A stretch of DNA of 64,000 nt, taken from Nemertoderma westbladi. Its lineage: Eukaryota > Xenacoelomorpha > Nemertodermatida > Nemertodermatidae. Both the position numbers and the translations under genes were made by a program. The notes beneath the pieces are model-generated. The model saw only the letters and a program-made list of their open reading frames with translations, ran no database searches and was not told the origin of the DNA. The stretch covers positions 41,087 through 105,086 of the forward strand of contig JAUCBJ010009115.1 of the NCBI GenBank assembly GCA_032718475.1, given 5' to 3'. Positions 1 through 10,693 of this stretch are shown piece by piece; the stretch's first letter is position 1, and each line of letters opens with the position of its first letter.

Positions 1-42
1 TTTGCAATATACGAAAATAACACAGGTATCTCAACCTAAGAG

Positions 43-144
43 GAGTGTTCTCAACCTAGGCTGATATAACTGGGGAGTGTTCTCAGCCTAGGCTGAGACG
101 ACTGAGGAGTGTTCTCAGCCTAGGTTGAGATGACTGGGGGTGGG
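43..144. repeat. 32-bp minisatellite, about 3 copies, with palindromic core
   Basis: GAGTGTTCTC recurs at 43, 75 and 107 (32-bp spacing), and a degenerate GAGT follows at 145. The second copy contains the perfect 18-bp palindrome TCTCAGCCTAGGCTGAGA at 81-98. The flanking copies carry one- or two-base variants of it. Confidence 0.8.
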
Positions 145-774
145 GAGTATTTCAAGAGGGAGTTATCTCAGCCTTGTGCACCGGGCAATTAAGGAAGAGT
201 AACAAATAAGTTAGTATATTCAGGATTACCAATTATTTAGAGTTCCATCTCCAGACTCCATACTTAGGTTGAATTTTCTACTGATCAATATTTTCACTGT
301 TTTCCGGGTGTTTTACTGTTTTACTAGTGTTTTCCTAATTCACTACCCCGCATAGGACTGGAAAAGAGGGAAAATTTAGGTTTTAACCATTATCTGAAAA
401 CGAAAAATATCATTCTCAGATAATAAATTGCATTCAAAGATTAAAGCCCCACCCCCCTCCCCACTGCGCTCAAAACTGTTTTTACGGTCAGTTAACAATA
501 ATGTCGGTTAAATTGCACTGAGGAGCAATGATTGGCGGTTGAATTCCCGAGTTCGATTGTAATATTTGGTGAAATGTCTGTCGGTCTGTCGGTCTGTTTT
601 CTTACATCTTGATGGACACACAAGCAGACTTACGAACAGCGATAACTCGAAAACTAAAAGAACGAAAAGATTACTTAGCTTTTTTCAGATAATAATTCCT
701 CATTAAATTCTGCTCTAGATGAAATATAAAATAAGAATATGAAATTTTGGTTCGAGGTATGTTTTGTTTACCGA

Positions 775-794
775 CCCCCCCCCCCCCCCCCCCC
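775..794. repeat. Homopolymer C tract (20 C)
   Basis: Twenty consecutive C residues after TTTACCGA. The length of such a tract is unreliable in sequencing. No function is assigned. Confidence 0.9.
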
Positions 795-909
795 ACCCTT
801 AAGGTTTCATATTCATTATATCAACCCAACCTATAAATTATATATCCTTTTACATATAAAAATATTCAAATTTATTTTGCTATTTTTATTTATATAATTT
901 ATTATTTAG

Positions 910-1015
910 AGATGCTTCGGGGTTTTTCGACGCAGAGAAATCCCGACTGTTGATGGAAATGGACGAACTGAGAGAGCAGAAGAAAAAGTCGGATGGAAAC
1001 TTTCGGCTCATGCTG
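910..1015 (+). CDS. Exon A: coiled-coil segment (internal exon)
   Basis: The acceptor TTTATTTAG ends at 909. The first base completes a split codon, followed by 35 codons (911-1015) ending ATG CTG before the donor GTAAAT at 1016. The peptide starts DASGFFDAEKSRLLMEMDEL and continues with a Lys/Glu-rich stretch ending NFRLML. Leucines and charged residues are spaced as in an amphipathic helix, consistent with a coiled coil. The frame joins exon B at phase 0. An ATG at 956 could in principle be an initiator, but the good acceptor argues for an internal exon. The function is not recognised. The odd feature is that the last three bases, CTG, also end every unit of the following 30-bp array. Confidence 0.8.
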
Positions 1016-4000
1016 GTAAATATTTTACCATAAATATAGAAGCTGGTAAATATTGTACCACAAATATATAAGCTGGTAAATATTGTACCATAAATATAGA
1101 AGCTGGTAAATATTGTACCACAAATATAGAAGATGGTAAATATTGTACCACAAATATATGAGCTGGTAAATATTGTACCACAAATATATAAGCTGGTACT
1201 TATTGTACCACAAATATATAAGCTGGTAAATATTGTACCACAAATATAGAAGCTGGTAAATATTGTACCACAAATATAGAAGCTGGTAATTATTGTACCA
1301 CAAATATAGAAGCTTCTAAATATTGTACCACAAATATATAAGCTGGTAAATATTGCACCACAAATATAGAAGCTGGTAAATATTGTACCACAAATATAGA
1401 AGCTTGTAAATATTGTACCACAAATATATAAGTTGGCAAATATTGTACCACAAATATAGAAGCTGGTAAATATTGTTCCACAAATATAGAAGTTGGTACT
1501 TATTGTACCACAAATATATAAGCTGGTACTTATTGTACCACAAATATAGAAGCTGGTAAATATTGTACCACAAATACAGAAGCTGGTAAATATTGCACCA
1601 CAAATATAGAAGCCGTTAAATATTGTACCACAAATATAGAAGCTGGTAAATATTGTACCACAAATATAGAAGCTGGTAAATATTGAACCACAAATATAGA
1701 AGCTGGTAATTATTGTACCACAAATATAGAAGCTTCTAAATATTGTACCACAAATATATAAGCTGGTAAATATTGCACCACAAATATAGAAGCTGGTAAA
1801 TATTGCACCACAAATATAGAAGCTGGTTAATATTGCACCACAAATATATAAGCTGGTAAATATTGTACCACAAATATAGAAGCTGGTAAATATTGTACCA
1901 CAAATATAGAAGCTTGTAAATATTGTACCACAAATATATAAGTTGGCAAATATTGTACCACAAATATAGAAGCTGGTAAATATTGCACCACAAAAAATAT
2001 ATAAGCTGGTAAATATTGCACCACAAATATATAAGCTGGTAAATATTGTACCACAAAAATAAAAGCTGGTAAATATTGTACCACAAATATAGAAGCTGGT
2101 AAATATTGTACCACAAATATAGAAGCTGGTAAATATTGTACCACAAATATATAAGCTGGTAAAAATTGTACCACAAATATAGAAGCTGGTAAATATTGTA
2201 CCACAAATATAGAAGCTGGTAAATATTGAACCACAAATAAAGAAGCTGGTAATTATTGTACCACAAATATAGAAGCTTCTAAATATTGTACCACAAATAT
2301 ATAAGCTGGTAAATATTGCACCACAAATATAGAAGCTGGTAAATATTGTACCACAAATATAGAAGCTTGTAAATATTGTACCACAAATATAGAAGCTGGT
2401 AAATATTGTACCACAAATATATAAGCTGGTAAATATTGTACCACAAATATATAAACTGTTAAATATTGTACCACAAATATAGAAGCTGGTAAATATTACA
2501 CCACAAATATAGAAGCTGGTAAATATTGCACCACAAATATAGAAGCTGGTTAATATTGCACCACAAATATATAAGCTGGTAAATATTGTACCACAAATAT
2601 AGAAGCTGGTAAATATTGTACCACAAATATAGAAGCTTGTAAATATTGTACCACAAATATATAAGTTGGCAAATATTGTACCACAAATATAGAAGCTGGT
2701 AAATATTGCACCACAAAAAATATATAAGCTGGTAAATATTGCACCACAAATATATAAGCTGGTAAATATTGTACCACAAAAATAAAAGCTGGTAAATATT
2801 GTACCACAAATATAGAAGCTGGTAAATATTGTACCACAAATATAGAAGCTGGTAAATATTGTACCACAAATATATAAGCTGGTAAAAATTGTACCACAAA
2901 TATATAAGCTGGTAAAAATTGTACCACAAATATATAAGCTGTTAAATATTGCACCACAAATATATAAGCTGGTAAATATTGTACCACAAATATATAAGCT
3001 GGTAAATATTGCACCACAAATATAGAAGCTGGTAAATATTGTACCACAAATATAAAAGCTGGAAAATATTGTACCACAAATATAGAAGCTGGTAAATATT
3101 GCACCACAAATATAAAAGATGGTAAATATTGTACCACAAATATAGAAGCTGGTAAATATTGTACCACAAATATATAAGCTGGTAAATATTGTACCACAAA
3201 TATAGAAGCTGGTAAATATTGTACCACAAATATATAAGCTGTTAAATCTTGCACCACAAATATATAAGCTGGTAAATATTGTACCACAAATATAAAAGCT
3301 GGTAAATATTGCACCACAAATATAGAAGCTGGTAAATATTGCACCACAAATATAAAAGATGGTAAATATTGTACCACAAATATAGAAGCTGGTAAATATT
3401 GTACCACAAATATATAAGTTGGTAAATATTGTACCACAAATATAGAAGCTGGTAAATATTGCACCACAAAAATTATATAAGCTGGTAAATATTGCACCAC
3501 AAATATATAAGCTGGTAAATATTGTACCACAAATATAAAAGCTGGTAAATATTGTACCACAAATATAGAAGCTGGTAAATATTGTACCACAAATATAAAA
3601 GTTGGTAAATATTGTACCACAAATATAAAAGCTGGAAAATATTGTACCACAAATATAGAAGCTGGTAAATATTGCACCACAAATATAAAAGATTGTAAAT
3701 ATTGTACCACAAATATAGAAGCTGGTAAATATTGTACCACAAATATATAAGCTGGTAAATATTGCACCACAAATATAGAAGCTGGTAAATATTGCACCAC
3801 AAATATAGAAGCTGGTAAATATTGCACCACAAATATAGAAGCTGGTAAATATTGCACCACAAATATAGAAGCTGGTAAATATTGCACCACAAATATATAA
3901 GCTGGTAAATATTTCACCACAAATATATAAGCTAGTAAATATTGCACCACAAATATATAAGCTGGTAAATATTGTACCACAAATATAGAAGTTTGTAAAT

Positions 4001-7000
4001 ATTGCACCACAAATATAGAAGCTGGTAAATATTGCACCACAAATATAGAAGCTGGTAAATATTGCACCACAAATATATAAGCTGGTAAATATTGCACCAC
4101 AAATATATAAGCTGGTAAATATTGCACCACAAATATATAAGCTGGTAAATATTGTACCACAAATATAGAAGCTTGTAAATATTGCACCACAAATATAGAA
4201 GCTGGTAAATATTGCACCACAAATATAGAAGCTGGTAAATATTGCACCACAAATATATAAGCTGGTTAATATTGTACCACAAATATAGAAGCTTGTAAAT
4301 ATTGCACCACAAATATAGAAGCTGGTAAATATTGCACCACAAATATAGAAGATGGTACTTATTGCACCACAAATATATAAGCTGGTAAATATTGCACCAC
4401 AAATATAGAACATGGTACTTATTGCACCACAAATATATAAGCTGGTAAATATTGCACCACAAATATAGAAGCTGGTAAATATTGTACCACAAATATATAA
4501 GCTGGTTAATATTGTACCACAAATATAGAAGCTGGTAAATATTGTACCACAATTATATAAGCTGCTAAATATTGTACCACAAATATATAAGCTGGTAAAT
4601 ATTGTACCACAAATATAGAAGCTGGTAAATATTGTACCACAAATATAGAAGCTGGTAAATATTGCACCACAAATATAGAAGATGGTACTTATTGCACCAC
4701 AAATATATAAGCTGGTAAATATTGCACCACAAATATAGAAGATGGTACTTATTGCACTACAAATATAGAAGTTGGTAAATATTGTACCACAAATATAGAA
4801 GCTGGTAAATATTGTACCACAAATATAGAAGCTGGTAAATATTGCACCACAAATATAGAAGATGGTACTTATTGCACTACAAATATAGAAGTTGGTAAAT
4901 ATTGCACCACAAATATAGAAGATGGTACTTATTGCACTACAAATATAGAAGTTGGTAAATATTGTACCACAAATATAGAAGCTGGTAAATATTGTACCAC
5001 AAATATAGAAGCTGGTAAATATTGCACCACAAATATAGAAGATGGTACGTATTGCACCACAAATATAGAAATTGGTAAATATTGTACTACAAATATAGAA
5101 GCTGGTACTTATTGTACCATACATATATAAGCTGGTAAATATTGTACCACAAATATAGAAGCTGGTAAATATTGCACCACAAATATATAAGCTGCTAAAT
5201 ATTGTACCACAAATATATAAGCTGGTAAATATTGCACTACAAATATATAAGCTGGTACTTATTGTACCACAAATATAGAAGCTGGTAAATATTGTACCAC
5301 AAATATAGAAGCTGGTAAATATTGTACCACAAATATAAAAGCTGGTAAATATTGCACCACAAATATAGAAGCTGGTAAATATTGTACCACAAATATATAA
5401 GCTGCTAAATATTGTACCACAAATATATAAGCTGGTAAATATTGCACCACAAATATAGAAGCTGGTACTTATTGTACCACAAATATAGAAGCTGGTAAAT
5501 ATTGTACCACAATATAGAAGCTGGTAAATATTGTACCACAAATATAGAAGCTGGTAAATATTGCACCACAAATATAGAAGATGGTACTTATTGCACCACA
5601 AATATAGAAGTTGGTAAATATTGTACCACAAATATAGAAGCTGGTAAATATTGTACCACAAATATAGAAGCTGGTAAATATTGCACCACAAAACAGAAGA
5701 TGGTACTTATTGCACCACAAATATAGAAGTTGGTAAATATTGTACCACAAATATAGAAGCTGGTAAATATTGTACCACAAATATAGAAGCTGGTAAATAT
5801 TGTACCACAAATATAGAAGCTGGTAAATATTGTACCACAAATATAGAAGCTGGTAAATATTGCACCACAAATATAGAAGATGGTACTTATTGCACCACAA
5901 ATATAGAAGTTGGTAAATATTGTACCACAAATATAGAAGCTGGTAAATATTGTACCACATTATAGAAGCTGGTAAATATTGCACCACAAAATAGAAGATG
6001 GTACTTATTGCACCACAAATATAGAAGATGGTACTTATTGCACCACAAATATAGAAGCTGGTAAATATTGCACCACAAATATAGAAGATGGTACTTATTG
6101 CACCACAAATATAGAAGTTGGTAAATATTGTACCACAAATATAGAAGCTGGTAAATATTGTACCACAAATATAGAGGCTGGTAAATATTGTACCACAAAT
6201 ATAGAAGCTGGTAAATATTGCACCACAAATATAGAAGATGGTACTTATTGCACCACAAATATAGAAGTTGGAAAATATTGTACCACAAATATAGAAGCTG
6301 TTAAATATTGTACCACAGATATAGAAGCTGGTAAATATTGCACCACAAAATAGAAGATGGTACTTATTGCACCACAAATATAGAAGTTGGTAAATATTGT
6401 ACCACAAATATATAAGCTGGTACTTATTGTACCACAAATATATAAGCTGGTAAATATTGTACCACAAATATAGAAGCTGGTAAATATTGCACCACAAATG
6501 AAAAAGCTGGTAAATATTGCACCACAAATATAGAAGCTGGTAAATATTACACCACAAATATAGAAGCTGCTAAATATTGTACCACAAATATATAAGCTGG
6601 TAAATATTGCACCACAAATATATAAGCTGGTAAATATTGTACCACAAATATAGAAGCTGGTAAATATTGTACCACAAATATAGAAGCTGGTAAAAATTGT
6701 ACCGCAAATATAGAAGCTGGTAGATATTGCACCACAAAATAGAAGATGGTACTTATTGCACCACAAATATAGAAGATGGTACTTATTGCACCACAAATAT
6801 AGAAGCTGGTAAATATTGTACCACAAATATATAAGCTGGTAAATATTGTACCACAAATACAGAAGCTGGTAAATATTGTACCACAAATATAGAAGCTGGT
6901 AAATATTGCACCACAAATGAAAAAGCTGGTAAATATTGCACCACAAATATAGAAGCTGGTAAATATTGTACCACAAATATAGAAGCTGGTAAATATTGTA

Positions 7001-9253
7001 CCACAGATATAGAAGCTGGTAAATATTGTACAACAAATATAGAAGCTGGTAAATATTGTACCACAAATATAGAAGCTGGTAAATATTGCACCACAAATGA
7101 AAAAGCTGGTAAATATTGCACCACAAATATAGAAGATGGTACTTATTGCACCACAAATATAGAAGCTGGTAAATATTGTACCACAAATATATAAGCTGGT
7201 AAATATTGTACCACAAATATAGAAGCTGGTAAATATTGTACCACAAATATAGAAGCTTGTAAATATTGTACCACAAATATAGAAGCTGGTAAATATTGCA
7301 CCACAAATATAGAAGATGGTACTTATTGCACCACAAATATAGAAGTTGGTAAATATTGCACCACAAATATAGAAGCTGGTAAATATTGTACCACAAATAT
7401 AGAAGCTGGTAAATATTGCACCTCAAAATAGAAGATGGTTCTTATTGCACCACAAATATAGAAGTTGGTAAATATTGTACCACAAATATATAAGCTGGTA
7501 CTTATTGTACCACAAATATATAAGCTGGTAAATATTGTACCACAAATATAGAAGCTGGTAAATATTGCACCACAAATGAAAAAGCTGGTAAATATTGCAC
7601 CACAAATATAGAAGCTGGTAAATATTACACCACAAATATAGAAGCTGCTAAATATTGTACCACAAATATATAAGCTGGTAAATATTGCACCACAAATATA
7701 TAAGCTGGTAAATATTGTACCACAAATATAGAAGCTGGTAAATATTGTACCACAAATATAGAAGCTGGTAAAAATTGTACCACAAATATAGAAGCTGGTA
7801 GATATTGTACCACAAATATAGAAGCTGGTAAATATTGTACCACAAATATAGAAGCTGGTAAATATTGCACCACAAATGAAAAAGCTGGTAAATATTGCAC
7901 CACAAATATACAAGCTGGTAAATATTGTACCACAAATATAGAAGCTGGTAAATATTGTACCACAAATATATAAGCTGGTAAATATTGCACCACAAATATA
8001 TAAGCTGGTAAATATTGTACCACAAATATAGAAGCTGGTAAATATTGTACCACAAATATAGAAGCTGTTAAAAATTTGGACCACAAATATAGAAGCTGGT
8101 AGATATTGCACCACAAAATAGAAGATGGTACTTATTGCACCACAAATATAGAAGATGGTACTTATTGCACCACAAATATAGAAGATGGTACTTATTGCAC
8201 CACAAATATAGAAGCTGGTAAATATTGTACCACAAATATATAAGCTGGTAAATATTGTACCACAAATATAGAAGCTGGTAAAAATTGTACCACAAATATA
8301 GAAGCTGGTAGATATTGCACCACAAAATAGAAGATGGTACTTATTGCACCACAAATATAGAAGATGGTACTTATTGCACCACAAATATAGAAGTTGGTAA
8401 ATATTGTACCACAAATATAGAAGCTGGTAAATATTGTACCACAAATATAGAAGCTGGTAAATATTGTACCACAAATATAGAAGCTGGTAAATATTGTACC
8501 ACAAATATAGAAGATGGTACTTATTGCACCACAAATATAGAAGTTGGTAAATATTGTTCCACAAATATAGAAGCTGGTAAATATTGTACCACAGATATAG
8601 AAGCTGGTAAATATTGCACCACAAAATAGAAGATGGTACTTATTGCACCACAAATATAGAAGTTGGTAAATATTGTACCACAAATATATAAGCTGGTACT
8701 TATTGTACCACAAATATATAAGCTGGTAAATATTGTACCACAAATATAGAAGCTGGTAAATATTGTACCACAAATATATAAGCTGGTAAATATTGCACCA
8801 CAAATATATAAGCTGGTAAATATTGCACCACAAATATATAAGCTGGTAAATATTGTACCACAAATATAGAAGCTGGTAAATATTGTACCACAAATATAGA
8901 AGCTGGTAAAAATTGTACCACAAATATAGAAGCTGGTAGATATTGCCCCACAAATATAGAAGCCGGTAAATATTGCACCACAAATATAGAAGCTGGTAAA
9001 TATTGCACCACAAATATAGAAGCTGGTAAAAATTTACCACAAATATAGAAGCCGGTAAATATTGCACAACAAATATAGAAGCCAGTAAATATTGCACCAC
9101 AAATATAGAAGCTGGTAAATATTGCACCACAAATATAGAAGCTGGTAAAAATTGTACCACAAATATAGAAGCTGGTAAAAATTGTACCACAAATATAGAA
9201 GCCGGTAAATATTGCACCACAAATATAGAAGCCGGTAAATATTGCACCATATA
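1016..9253 (+). repeat. 30-bp tandem array in intron A-B, about 274 copies, one splice-donor motif per unit
   Basis: The array begins at the first base of the intron, and a second GTAAAT follows exactly 30 bp later at 1046. A typical unit reads GTAAATATTGTACCAC, then AAATATAGAAGCTG, so each junction recreates CTG|GTAAAT as at the end of exon A. Main variants are GATGGTACTTATTGCACC, GTTGGTAAAT and ATATAAGCTGG. Shortened or lengthened units occur, for example +3 nt near 1990, 2716 and 3472, and a recurring 28-nt unit with CACAAAATAGAAG near 5988, 6346, 6734, 8113, 8321 and 8623. Larger blocks are duplicated with about 1.08-1.2 kb spacing (TAGAAGATGG at 6351, 7429 and 8627 in matching context). 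Read from exon A, the first unit meets TAA and most later units TAG, so the array is not coding in the gene's frame. Confidence 0.97.
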
Positions 9254-9330
9254 GAATACATATACATATAAAATATTTACTTATACATTACAAATTTACT
9301 TATACATTAAACTACAAAATTATCTTACAG
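9254..9330 (+). other. Non-repeat 3' end of intron A-B with acceptor
   Basis: Only about 77 nt separate the array from exon B. The stretch is A/T-rich (ATACATATACATATAAAATA and so on), includes CATTAAAC near 9305 as a possible branch region, and ends TATCTTACAG at 9330, a good acceptor. The 8.3-kb intron is therefore almost entirely array plus a minimal acceptor segment. Confidence 0.8.
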
Positions 9331-9435
9331 CAAGCCAACAAAGAGAAAACCGAAGAGATACGAACCATGATGAAAGACCACAAAAAGGAACTGGAAAGAT
9401 TGAAAAAATCCGCGGAATTGGATGTTAGAAAGTTG
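9331..9435 (+). CDS. Exon B: coiled-coil segment
   Basis: This is 105 nt, 35 codons, phase 0 at both ends, between acceptor TCTTACAG and donor GTGAGT. The peptide begins QANKEKTEEIRTMMKDHKKE and ends with a run containing ELERLKKSAELDVRKL. It is highly charged (Lys/Glu/Arg), with hydrophobic residues at heptad-like spacing and no Pro or Gly, so a continuous coiled-coil helix with exon A is likely. It has the same codon count as the complete codons of exon A. No catalytic motif is present. The following intron (9436-9560) is an ordinary 125 nt ending AAATTTCAG. Confidence 0.88.
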
Positions 9436-9560
9436 GTGAGTTCAGTTCAATAGGAACAAAATTCTCAACGTTTATTTATACTGTATAAACACTAACTGTA
9501 CATGTAAATTGATTGTTGTTTATGTATCACAGCAATTAAAAAACTATTTATAAATTTCAG

Positions 9561-9836
9561 ATCGATGAAATGAGAGAGAAAGACAAGTACATAACGTTCT
9601 TGGAGAAAGAACTGGGAAAACATTCCAACGACTTTCTGTTTCTCTTAAATCAACGGGATTCCGGGAAGAAATCTTTCAATTCCTTCCTGGACGCGCTGAC
9701 CAACCGGAGTAGAAGTCGATCGGTGCAGCGAGCGCCCCGGAGTATGAGCAGAAGTCCGGGGAGGTTCGGGATCGGGAACTTTCCGAGTCCGGTTCGGTTC
9801 GGTAGCAAACCTAGTCGGTCGTTGAGTCGGACGAAG
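9561..9836 (+). CDS. Exon C: end of coiled coil followed by Ser/Arg-rich basic segment
   Basis: This is 276 nt, 92 codons, phase 0 at both ends (acceptor ATTTCAG, donor GTGAGT). Residues 1-30 (IDEMREKDKYITFLEKEL...) continue the coiled coil. Residues 31-50 include LNQRDSGKKSFNSFLDAL. Residues 51-92 are basic and rich in Ser-Arg and Ser-Pro (NRSRSRSVQRAPRSMSRSPG, then two FGSK/FPSP-like turns and SRSLSRTK). That part is probably disordered and could be a kinase target or nucleic-acid/microtubule-binding linker, but this is inference from composition only. GC content is visibly higher than in the neighbouring introns. The next intron (9837-9945) is 109 nt. Confidence 0.9.
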
Positions 9837-9945
9837 GTGAGTCGGTTACCATGGCAGCATAGAAAGTATGAAAGGTACAAACGCGATAAAACAAGTTGTA
9901 TTTAGAAATCAGATGGTGAATTCCGAGTAATAAATTATTTTACAG

Positions 9946-10065
9946 ACCTATTCTTATGATGACGACAAATCGCGACGCGTTCAGAACAAAATGGCGGAAC
10001 TTAAAGTGAATAACTACAGATTGGAAGCAGCCAATCAGGATCTTCGAGACTACATTAACCAATTA
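9946..10065 (+). CDS. Exon D: coiled-coil segment with tandem splice donors
   Basis: This is 120 nt, 40 codons, after acceptor TTTTACAG. The peptide begins TYSYDDDKSRRVQNKMAELK and ends with NNYRLEAANQDLRDYINQL, a helical segment with Leu/Asn/Glu spacing typical of a coiled coil. The donor is the strong GTAAGT at 10066, giving phase 0. An overlapping second donor, GTAAAT, lies 4 nt downstream at 10070. Only the second leaves the exon in a phase compatible with exon E (adding GTA A, so QL then V-I-D). Either that donor is used for D-E joining, or a further exon of length 3n+1 lies unseen in the intron. Confidence 0.87.
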
Positions 10066-10693
10066 GTAAGTAAATATGGAATATCTAATCTAATATATAT
10101 AAATCTGCTCAGTTTGTATGTAAATTTGTATGTAAATTTGTATGTATGTATGTCCATCGATACACGTCGTCAGATTTCGCTCTCACTACTTGCTTTGTGG
10201 CTCATTCGATGCGTATTAACACGATGCAGACAGCTGTCACTGTCTCCGGGTTTTATTTTACACGTTTGTTTGCGTGAATGCGTATTTTGTGTTCGTTTGG
10301 ACGAAATTTATCGAATTATTTCGGTTCTTCAATCGGTAATAAACTATTTAGGAGAGTAACATAAATATGACATATGAATATAATAAATATGACATATTCA
10401 CCAAGCACGATCGAATTGGCCTATTGTTAGTGAATAGGGAAGGATTTTTTCTGTATCATAGCAACGTTAAGGTAATTATTGAACTCGCAGCTAGCTGGTC
10501 ACAGATAAGGAGCAAGCCAGGCTGGAGTGTTGATTAGGGTGGGTTGTCTGTGCGAACTGTCCAAGAGTAATTCTGCTTTCTCTATCAATGGCTGCATGGA
10601 AGGAGAGGTTTATAACAGTTTAGCTATTTTATTGTTTTACTGTAGTAAAGTGATTATTTCTGTAGGCCTTCTTACTGTATTATTATTATTTTA
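10066..10693 (+). other. Start of intron D-E, with a first Helitron-like left end
   Basis: After the donor, the sequence TCTAATCTAATATA occurs at 10084, preceded by A. The same string recurs at 10694, so this may be the left end of an older or nested copy of the element below. At 10113-10136 two copies of the 12-bp TTTGTATGTAAA each contain GTAAAT, followed by a short TATG run. The rest shows no coding signal that I can support. Confidence 0.45.

Larger units (their letters stand above)
1..909. other. Upstream non-coding DNA (intron or 5' flank)
   Basis: No convincing exon is visible here. The stretch holds a 32-bp minisatellite (43-144), a segment at about 575-680 rich in TCTGTCGGTCTG-type repeats followed by AACTCGAAAACT that resembles invertebrate interspersed-repeat debris, and a 20-base C tract at 775-794. 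The last 40 bases are T-rich and end in TTTAG at 905-909, which serves as the acceptor for exon A. Because exon A begins with a splice acceptor, this region is most simply the 3' part of an intron whose upstream exon lies outside the window. Confidence 0.6.

Noticed and set aside
886-9267. Minus- and plus-strand open frames in the 30-bp array (for example ICGTIFTSFY repeats)
   Set aside because: Period divisible by three with stop-free frames; composition follows the A/T-rich unit and there is no unique coding sequence.
9650-9880. Minus-strand open frame opposite exon C
   Set aside because: Shadow of a GC-rich coding exon on the plus strand.
9570-9905. Plus-strand open frame continuing past exon C, and 9991-10359 continuing past exon D
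   Set aside because: Both read through good donors (GTGAGT at 9837, GTAAGT at 10066) into intron sequence; the correct ends are the exon borders given.
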